NCBI RefSeq assembly: GCF_029360775.1
Contig: NZ_JARKMZ010000010.1
Location: 62,001-126,000 of the forward strand
From: Daejeonella sp. H1SJ63
GTDB taxonomy: Bacteria; Bacteroidota; Bacteroidia; Sphingobacteriales; Sphingobacteriaceae
Reading direction: 5' to 3'
DNA length: 64,000 nt
The position numbers and the translations under genes are program-made. This document shows, piece after piece, positions 58,866-64,000 of this stretch; within the stretch, counting starts at the first letter, position 1, and every line of letters begins with the position of its first letter. Below the pieces are notes generated by a model. That model was not told the origin of the DNA and did not search any database. It was given only the letters and a program-made list of their open reading frames with translations.

Positions 58866-61325
58866 ATGGACATACAATACATTGGAGAAAACCTTCTTCC
58901 GGGGAAGTTAGGGCAGTTCTTCGTCATACTATCATTTTGTACGGCAGTGCTTTCAACCATTGCCTATTTTTTTGCAACCCGTGCAGGTTTGTCAAAAGAC
59001 CCTCTGATTAATCAGGAATCGGCCAGCTGGAAGCGTATTGCACGACTAGCATACAGTCTGAATCTTTTTGCTGTTGTTGGTATAGGTTCCTGTCTGTACT
59101 ATATCATTTATAATCATTTGTTTGAGTACAATTATGCATGGGCTCACTCATCCAAAATTCTACCGGTCTATTATATTATTTCATCTTTCTGGGAAGGGCA
59201 GGAGGGAAGTTTCTGGCTTTGGATGTTCTGGCAGGCTGTTTTAGGATTCGTTGTTCTGCGCAGAGGTAAAACCTGGGAAAATTCGGTAATGACTACGATT
59301 ATGCTTTCGCAGGCATTTATTGCATCCATGCTCTTAGGGGTTGAAATCTTCGGATTCAGAGTTGGAAGCTCACCTTTTATCTTATTGAGAGATGCGATGC
59401 AGGGTCCGATATTTCAAAGAGGAGATTATTTAAGTCTGGTTACGGATGGTAATGGATTGAATCCATTATTGCAGAACTACTGGATGGTGATACATCCGCC
59501 AACTTTATTCCTGGGATTTGCTTCGATGATCGTGCCTTTTGCTTATGCAATTGGGGGATTATGGGAAAAGAGATATTCCGATTGGATAAAGCCGGCTATG
59601 CCATGGACCCTTTTTGCGGTAATGATTCTGGGTACCGGGATTATCATGGGCTCATTCTGGGCTTATGAAGCTCTGAATTTCGGGGGCTTCTGGGCATGGG
59701 ACCCGGTTGAAAATGCTTCCATCATTCCATGGCTGACGCTGATTGCAGCGGTTCACGTTATGATTGCCTACAAGAATACCGGACATTCATATTTTACAGC
59801 AACATTTCTGGTTCTGATCAGTTTTGTACTGGTTCTATATGCTTCATTCCTTACCCGGAGCGGTATTTTGGGCGAGACCTCTGTGCATGCCTTTACTGAT
59901 CTGGGTATGTTCTGGCAACTGGTATTTTATGTACTTGTATTCCTTTTTCTGGCTATTATTATGCTGGTGGTCAGATGGAAAGAATTGCCGATTACCAGGA
60001 AAGATGAAGAAACCTATTCGCGTGAGTTCTGGTTGTTTATCGGGGCTTTGGTATTGTCAATTGCCTGTTTGCAGATTCTGGCTACAACTTCAGTTCCTGT
60101 ATTTAATGCCATGTTCGGAACTGAAATTGCACCGCCGCCAAATGTTATTCAGCATTACAATAAGTGGCAGGTTCCATTTGCAGTAGTGATTGCTTTCGTT
60201 TCTGCATTCTCTCAGTTCTTAAAATATAAGAATACCGATGCCAAGAAATTCTTTATCAGCATTTCGGTATCGCTGATCATGTCGGTGTTTATCACAGCTG
60301 CAGCAGTTTATGTGATGAACGTTTACTCCAACGTAATGTACATCATCCTGACTTTTGCTTCTGTATTCTCAATTCTGGCCAATGCCAGAATTCTGGGTGA
60401 AGCATTTAAAGGTAAATGGAAACTGGCAGGTTCTGCAATTGCTCATATCGGTTTTGCTTTATTGCTTGTAGGAGCCCTGGTTGCTGCTGCTACAAACAAG
60501 GTAATTTCTATCAATAATACAGGGATTGGTTTTGGAGATGAGTTTGACAAGAACAACAACCCGCGCGAAAATATCATTCTTTACAAAGATGAGCCTGTAA
60601 AGATGGATCGCTATACAGTTACCTATTTAGGAGATTCAACAGAAGGAGTAAATACTTATTATAGAATTAACTACCGTGTGATTGATGAAAAATCGGGCAA
60701 GGAAAAGGAGAATTTTACGCTTTATCCGAATGCTCAGCAGAATGCTAAGATGCGTCAGATCATAGCATCTCCGGATACAAGGCATTACCTGTTCCACGAT
60801 GTTTATACCCATGTTAGCAGTGTGCCTCTTAAAGATGAAGATCACGAGGAACATGAAGGGCATTCTGATGATGAGAATTACGAAAAACCGGTAACCTATG
60901 AAGTTAATGTTGGCGATACTGTACGCTTCAGGGAAGGATATATTTTAGTTAAGGGTATTAACCGGAACGCTAAAGTTCAGAATATCCCATTAGGTGAAAG
61001 AGATATTGCCATAGGTTTGCAGCTGGAGGTAAACTCTGAGGGCAAGATATTCCCGTCAGAGCCGGTTTATCTTTTGAAAGACGGTTCCAAATTTGACTTT
61101 GGGAAGAAGGTAGATGAGAAAGGCCTGAAACTCAGATTTACCAATGTTTTCCCTGATAAGGATAAGCTTGAGCTGATGGTTTATCAGAAACCTAAAGCAG
61201 AGAAGGATTGGGTTGTGCTGAAAGCTATTGAATTCCCTTATATCAATTTGTTCTGGGGAGGGACCATTATTATGGTTATCGGATTTATCCTTTCCATTTT
61301 CCGGAGAAACAAGGAAATTAAGTAG
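58866..61325 (+). CDS. ccmF: Cytochrome c heme lyase CcmF
   Basis: Large membrane protein of 819 residues that joins heme to apocytochrome c. The WWD motif is GGFWAWDPVENASIIPW; further histidine-bearing loops (MVIHPPTLFLGF, SVHAFTDLG) are present. About 14 hydrophobic segments form the first 530 residues, then a periplasmic domain with a His/Glu-rich run (EDHEEHEGHSDDE) and a final helix ending in a basic tail. It follows ccmE by seven bases. Confidence 0.94.
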   Translation: MDIQYIGENLLPGKLGQFFVILSFCTAVLSTIAYFFATRAGLSKDPLINQESASWKRIARLAYSLNLFAVVGIGSCLYYIIYNHLFEYNYAWAHSSKILPVYYIISSFWEGQEGSFWLWMFWQAVLGFVVLRRGKTWENSVMTTIMLSQAFIASMLLGVEIFGFRVGSSPFILLRDAMQGPIFQRGDYLSLVTDGNGLNPLLQNYWMVIHPPTLFLGFASMIVPFAYAIGGLWEKRYSDWIKPAMPWTLFAVMILGTGIIMGSFWAYEALNFGGFWAWDPVENASIIPWLTLIAAVHVMIAYKNTGHSYFTATFLVLISFVLVLYASFLTRSGILGETSVHAFTDLGMFWQLVFYVLVFLFLAIIMLVVRWKELPITRKDEETYSREFWLFIGALVLSIACLQILATTSVPVFNAMFGTEIAPPPNVIQHYNKWQVPFAVVIAFVSAFSQFLKYKNTDAKKFFISISVSLIMSVFITAAAVYVMNVYSNVMYIILTFASVFSILANARILGEAFKGKWKLAGSAIAHIGFALLLVGALVAAATNKVISINNTGIGFGDEFDKNNNPRENIILYKDEPVKMDRYTVTYLGDSTEGVNTYYRINYRVIDEKSGKEKENFTLYPNAQQNAKMRQIIASPDTRHYLFHDVYTHVSSVPLKDEDHEEHEGHSDDENYEKPVTYEVNVGDTVRFREGYILVKGINRNAKVQNIPLGERDIAIGLQLEVNSEGKIFPSEPVYLLKDGSKFDFGKKVDEKGLKLRFTNVFPDKDKLELMVYQKPKAEKDWVVLKAIEFPYINLFWGGTIIMVIGFILSIFRRNKEIK

Positions 61326-61329
61326 TAAA

Positions 61330-62106
61330 ATGAAGATTGTATTGCTGGGTAGTGGTAATGTGGCAACACATTTGGGCAGGGCTTTTAAAATGGCCGGACA
61401 AACTGTTTCTCAGGTTTGGAGCCGCAATCTGCTTCATGCCGCTGAACTGGCTGATACCTTAGCAGCAGAGCCGGTAACTGATTTGTTTGATCTGGAACCG
61501 GATGCAGATCTCTACATTATTTCAGTAAAAGATGAGGGTATTGCTGACCTGGCTTCCAGACTTAAGCTTAATGATAAACTCGTAGTTCATACTTCGGGAA
61601 CTACCGGAATTTCAGCTCTGGAGGGTGTATCATCCAAATTTGGAGTATTTTATCCGCTTCAGACATTTTCAAAAGTCAAATCTGTTGAATTCAGACAAAT
61701 CCCTATTGCTGTAGAAGGGAATACTCCGGAGGTTTGCGCATTGATACGCTCTATTGCCGATCGCCTTTCAGAAAATGTAATTGAACTTGATTCTGAGCAG
61801 AGAAGAACTCTTCATATTTCGGCAGTTTTTGCCTGTAATTTTACCAATCATTTATTTGCTCTGGCTAAAGAACTCTTAGAGGAACAGAAACTTGACTTTG
61901 ATCTTTTACGACCGCTGATTGCTGAAACGGCAGAAAAGATTCAGATGAATGATCCGGCATCGGTGCAGACCGGACCGGCCGTCAGAGGCGATGTAAGTAC
62001 GATGAGTGCGCATCTGGAGCTACTCAGGAATAAGCCTGAACTGAAGCTGATTTATGAAAAATTAAGTCAGAGCATAGTCAATTTACATCAGCGATCTGTG
62101 GGCTGA
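61330..62106 (+). CDS. Rossmann-fold protein with DUF2520 domain
   Basis: The 258-residue protein starts with the NAD(P)-binding MKIVLLGSGNVATHLG and has a DUF2520 C-terminal helical domain (HISAVFACNFTNHLFALA). It resembles ketopantoate reductase or F420 oxidoreductase-type proteins; the substrate is not known. I chose the ATG at 61330 rather than an upstream frame that overlaps ccmF by about 100 bases. It is four bases past ccmF and probably cotranscribed. Confidence 0.88.
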   Translation: MKIVLLGSGNVATHLGRAFKMAGQTVSQVWSRNLLHAAELADTLAAEPVTDLFDLEPDADLYIISVKDEGIADLASRLKLNDKLVVHTSGTTGISALEGVSSKFGVFYPLQTFSKVKSVEFRQIPIAVEGNTPEVCALIRSIADRLSENVIELDSEQRRTLHISAVFACNFTNHLFALAKELLEEQKLDFDLLRPLIAETAEKIQMNDPASVQTGPAVRGDVSTMSAHLELLRNKPELKLIYEKLSQSIVNLHQRSVG

Positions 62107-62117
62107 ATTTAAATTGC

Positions 62118-62125
62118 TATTTTTG
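62118..62125 (+). promoter_or_regulatory. -7 promoter element of the ferredoxin operon
   Basis: TATTTTTG then CGCCA then ATG. A TAnnTTTG match five bases before the start codon. Confidence 0.5.
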
Positions 62126-62130
62126 CGCCA

Positions 62131-62463
62131 ATGAATATTTTTAAGTTAAAAGTTAATTTTGAGGAGCCTGCAAAGGCATCCCTTGAGCTGCCGATCGCAG
62201 AGGGCGAATCAGTTTTGGATGTCTGCCTTGATAATGGTATAGAGTTGCAGCATAATTGTGGAGGTGTTTGCGGATGCAGTACCTGCCAGGTGTATGTCAA
62301 TGTAGGGATGGATAATCTTCAGGAGATCTCTGATAAAGAAGAAGATTTTATAGACAGGGCTGTAAATCCAAGGATCAATTCCCGTTTGGGTTGTCAGTGT
62401 GTGGTTATTGATGGAGATATTGAAGTTACTCTTCCGGATCAGAATCAGTTTTTAGGACATTAA
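62131..62463 (+). CDS. fdx: 2Fe-2S ferredoxin (ISC type)
   Basis: Electron carrier for Fe-S cluster assembly, 110 residues. Ligands are Cys43, Cys49, Cys52 (C-x5-C-x2-C) and Cys88; the extra Cys47 between the first two is the mark of adrenodoxin-like ISC ferredoxins. iscX follows by 13 bases. With hscA at 46.4 kb this shows the ISC system is used here. Confidence 0.93.
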   Translation: MNIFKLKVNFEEPAKASLELPIAEGESVLDVCLDNGIELQHNCGGVCGCSTCQVYVNVGMDNLQEISDKEEDFIDRAVNPRINSRLGCQCVVIDGDIEVTLPDQNQFLGH

Positions 62464-62476
62464 TTGAAATACACAA

Positions 62477-62719
62477 ATGGCAAACGAAAAATTTGAATTA
62501 CCGTTTTATTGGAATGATTACGAAGATATAGCCATGGGCTTATATGAAAAATTTGGGGATGAGTTCGGTGAATCAAAGATATACAGAATCCGTTTTACTG
62601 ATCTGATGGAATGGGTTTTGAGCCTTCCTAACTTTGGCGGTAAACGTGAAGATTGCAATGAAGGCCATCTTGAACAGATCCAGTCTACCTGGGTTTACGA
62701 GTGGCGCGACAATCAATAA
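62477..62719 (+). CDS. iscX: Fe-S assembly protein IscX
   Basis: Small acidic protein of 80 residues, starting LPFYWNDYEDIAMGLYEKFG, with the conserved RFTDLMEWVLSLPNF segment and a tail QSTWVYEWRDN. IscX binds the cysteine desulfurase IscS and can regulate cluster assembly. It lies between fdx and the KdsC-like gene, with short gaps on both sides. Confidence 0.92.
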   Translation: MANEKFELPFYWNDYEDIAMGLYEKFGDEFGESKIYRIRFTDLMEWVLSLPNFGGKREDCNEGHLEQIQSTWVYEWRDNQ

Positions 62720-62737
62720 AATTAAAACACGACATCC

Positions 62738-63271
62738 ATGTTCTTAGAAAAGTTAAAGAATATTTCGGCTTTTGTACTTGATGTGGATGGCGTGCTTACC
62801 AATGGTACCCTGCTTCTTACTGAAGCAGGAGAACAGCTCAGGCAATTCAATATCAAAGATGGTTACGCTTTGCAGCTTGCTGTAAAAAAAGGGTTTAAAA
62901 TTGCTGTAATTTCCGGCGCAAAATCCAAAGGCGTAGAAGCCAGAATAAAGGGCCTTGGAATAAAGGATGTATTTCTTGGTGTGGACTCCAAGCCTGAAGT
63001 TTATCATGATTTTTTGAACAGTTCAGGTCTTAGTTCAGGTCAGGTTTTGTTCATCGGAGATGATATTCCGGATCTGCAGTTAATGAAACTTGCCGGACTC
63101 TCAGCTTGTCCTTCGGATGCAGTTGAAGAGATTAAAGCTCTGGCTGATTATATTTCTCCCAGAAAAGGAGGCGATGCCTGCGTCAGAGAGATTTTGGAGA
63201 AAGTTTTAAAAATTCAGGGGTGCTGGCTGGATGATGAAGTTTCTGCCAGTGACGGTTCTCAAACGAATTAA
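62738..63271 (+). CDS. kdsC: HAD phosphatase, KdsC-like
   Basis: The 177-residue protein is a cap-less HAD phosphatase: DVDGVLTNG holds the nucleophile, VISGAKSKG and GVDSKPEVY follow, and FIGDDIPDLQLM is motif IV. This is the 3-deoxy-D-manno-octulosonate 8-phosphate phosphatase pattern, used in lipopolysaccharide core synthesis. It follows iscX by 18 bases and ends at a terminator, but its operon partners give no hint of KDO. Confidence 0.9.
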   Translation: MFLEKLKNISAFVLDVDGVLTNGTLLLTEAGEQLRQFNIKDGYALQLAVKKGFKIAVISGAKSKGVEARIKGLGIKDVFLGVDSKPEVYHDFLNSSGLSSGQVLFIGDDIPDLQLMKLAGLSACPSDAVEEIKALADYISPRKGGDACVREILEKVLKIQGCWLDDEVSASDGSQTN

Positions 63272-63280
63272 AAAGATATG

Positions 63281-63304
63281 AAAGCGGCAATTGGCCGCTT
63301 TTCT
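63281..63304 (+). terminator. Terminator after the KdsC-like gene
   Basis: AAAGCGGC (63281-63288) pairs with GCCGCTTT (63294-63301), followed by T-rich sequence that overlaps the next promoter element. Confidence 0.75.
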
Positions 63305-63326
63305 TATTTTTGTCCAAATTTAAATT

Positions 63327-63905
63327 ATGATCGGGCAGTTTCCTCCAATTATTCTTGCATCCAAATCACCCAGACGACAGGAGCTTCTCAAACTGATGGG
63401 TATTGATTTTACTGTTGTACTTAAAGAAGTTGATGAAAGTTATCCCTCAGGATTAAATCCTACAGAGATCGCGGTTTATATTGCAGAAAAAAAGGCTAAA
63501 GCATTTGATGAAAGCATAAGAAATGAGATTGTTATCACTGCTGATACTATTGTTTCTCTCGACGGGCAAATACTGGGGAAGCCTGAGACTGCAGATCATG
63601 CTTTTGAGATGTTGTCGGCCCTGTCAGGTAGGAGGCATGATGTTATTACAGGTGTAAGTCTCCTGAAGGGGCATAAGCTGTACAGTTTTTATGAACTTTC
63701 AGAGGTGTTTTTTAAGCCTTTAAGTGCAGAAGAAATAAATTACTATATCGCAGCCTGTCAGCCTATGGATAAGGCCGGAGCCTATGGAATACAGGAATGG
63801 ATAGGAATGATTGCTGTAGAAAAAATTATTGGTTCTTATTCCAATATTGTGGGGCTCCCTACACACCGCTTGTACAGGGAGTTATGTAGAATTACTGCTC
63901 AGTGA
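63327..63905 (+). CDS. maf: Maf nucleotide pyrophosphatase
   Basis: House-cleaning pyrophosphatase of 192 residues acting on modified or canonical nucleotides. The Maf opening ILASKSPRRQELLKLMG, the metal-binding VITADTIVSLDGQILGKP and the MDKAGAYGIQ motif are intact. A TATTTTTG element at 63305-63312 lies 14 bases before the start. The remaining 95 bases of the window contain no recognisable gene; an ATG at 63993 may open the next one. Confidence 0.96.
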   Translation: MIGQFPPIILASKSPRRQELLKLMGIDFTVVLKEVDESYPSGLNPTEIAVYIAEKKAKAFDESIRNEIVITADTIVSLDGQILGKPETADHAFEMLSALSGRRHDVITGVSLLKGHKLYSFYELSEVFFKPLSAEEINYYIAACQPMDKAGAYGIQEWIGMIAVEKIIGSYSNIVGLPTHRLYRELCRITAQ

Positions 63906-64000
63906 TTTTCAAACATCAGTCCCTCTTTTAAGGAATAAGCTGAAAGTTTAAGACTCTTAAATAGATGTATTTGCAATACGTATTTTGTAAGTATGGCGGC

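Overview
The window is chromosomal DNA from a member of the Bacteroidota, most likely a Sphingobacteriales-type organism. The evidence is a gldC gliding gene, a TonB-dependent receptor with an N-terminal carboxypeptidase-regulatory-like domain, promoters of the TAnnTTTG (-7) type, an Hc1-like histone gene, FtsZ with a long C-terminal tail, and weak or absent Shine-Dalgarno sequences. Nearly all of it is protein coding. I saw no rRNA, tRNA, CRISPR array, transposase or prophage gene.

Layout. 1-5 kb: the end of the division cluster (ftsQ, ftsA, ftsZ) and an AOS/serine-palmitoyltransferase-like synthase. 5-10.7 kb: an Hc1-like protein, dapA, ligA, an AcpH-like protein and tyrS. 11.2-26.9 kb: a sugar-oxidation island. 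Its leftward arm (20764 to 12672) encodes a giant ThuA/sorbosone-dehydrogenase-like/PKD/cytochrome c protein, an aldose epimerase, a Gfo/Idh/MocA oxidoreductase, a TIM-barrel isomerase, a lipoprotein cytochrome c and a DUF1080 (3-keto-disaccharide hydrolase family) protein. Its rightward arm (21056 to 26850) encodes an MFS permease, a second isomerase, a GMC oxidoreductase, its Tat-type small subunit and a Tat-exported Gfo/Idh/MocA protein. A Tat-exported PLP enzyme lies just outside. I read the island as a periplasmic C3-oxidation route for glycosides that passes electrons to cytochrome c.

26.9-36.7 kb: a LuxE/PaaK-like synthetase, a penicillin-acylase family protein, an orphan TonB receptor, the decayed remains of a GH31 glucosidase and a glycogen branching enzyme joined by deletions, and another Gfo/Idh/MocA gene. 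36.9-40.5 kb: a glycolytic operon (pfkA, a BadF-type kinase paralogue with a degenerate phosphate loop, gapA) divergent from a NUDIX-domain regulator. 40.5-54.8 kb: housekeeping and accessory genes (AlkB-like monooxygenase, gldC, DEAD-box helicase, pyrC, hscA, ribE, accC, threonine aldolase, a second BadF-type kinase, ogt). 54.9-61.3 kb: cytochrome c maturation genes ccmB, ccmC, ccmD, ccmE and ccmF with a glutamate dehydrogenase gene between ccmD and ccmE. The CcmE has the CxxxY heme-binding motif rather than HxxxY. 61.3-63.9 kb: a DUF2520 protein, ISC ferredoxin, IscX, a KdsC-like phosphatase and Maf.

The parts fit together. The cytochromes predicted in the sugar-oxidation island need the Ccm system encoded further right, and the ferredoxin, HscA and IscX serve iron-sulfur assembly, which the GMC dehydrogenase may also need because it carries a cysteine cluster. 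The main unusual points are the oxidative glycoside island and its inverted-repeat control sites, DnaA-box-like clusters around ftsZ, the CcmE variant, the pseudo-kinase-like glycolytic gene, the GH31/GlgB wreck, and a set of promoters placed so close to start codons that their transcripts should be leaderless.
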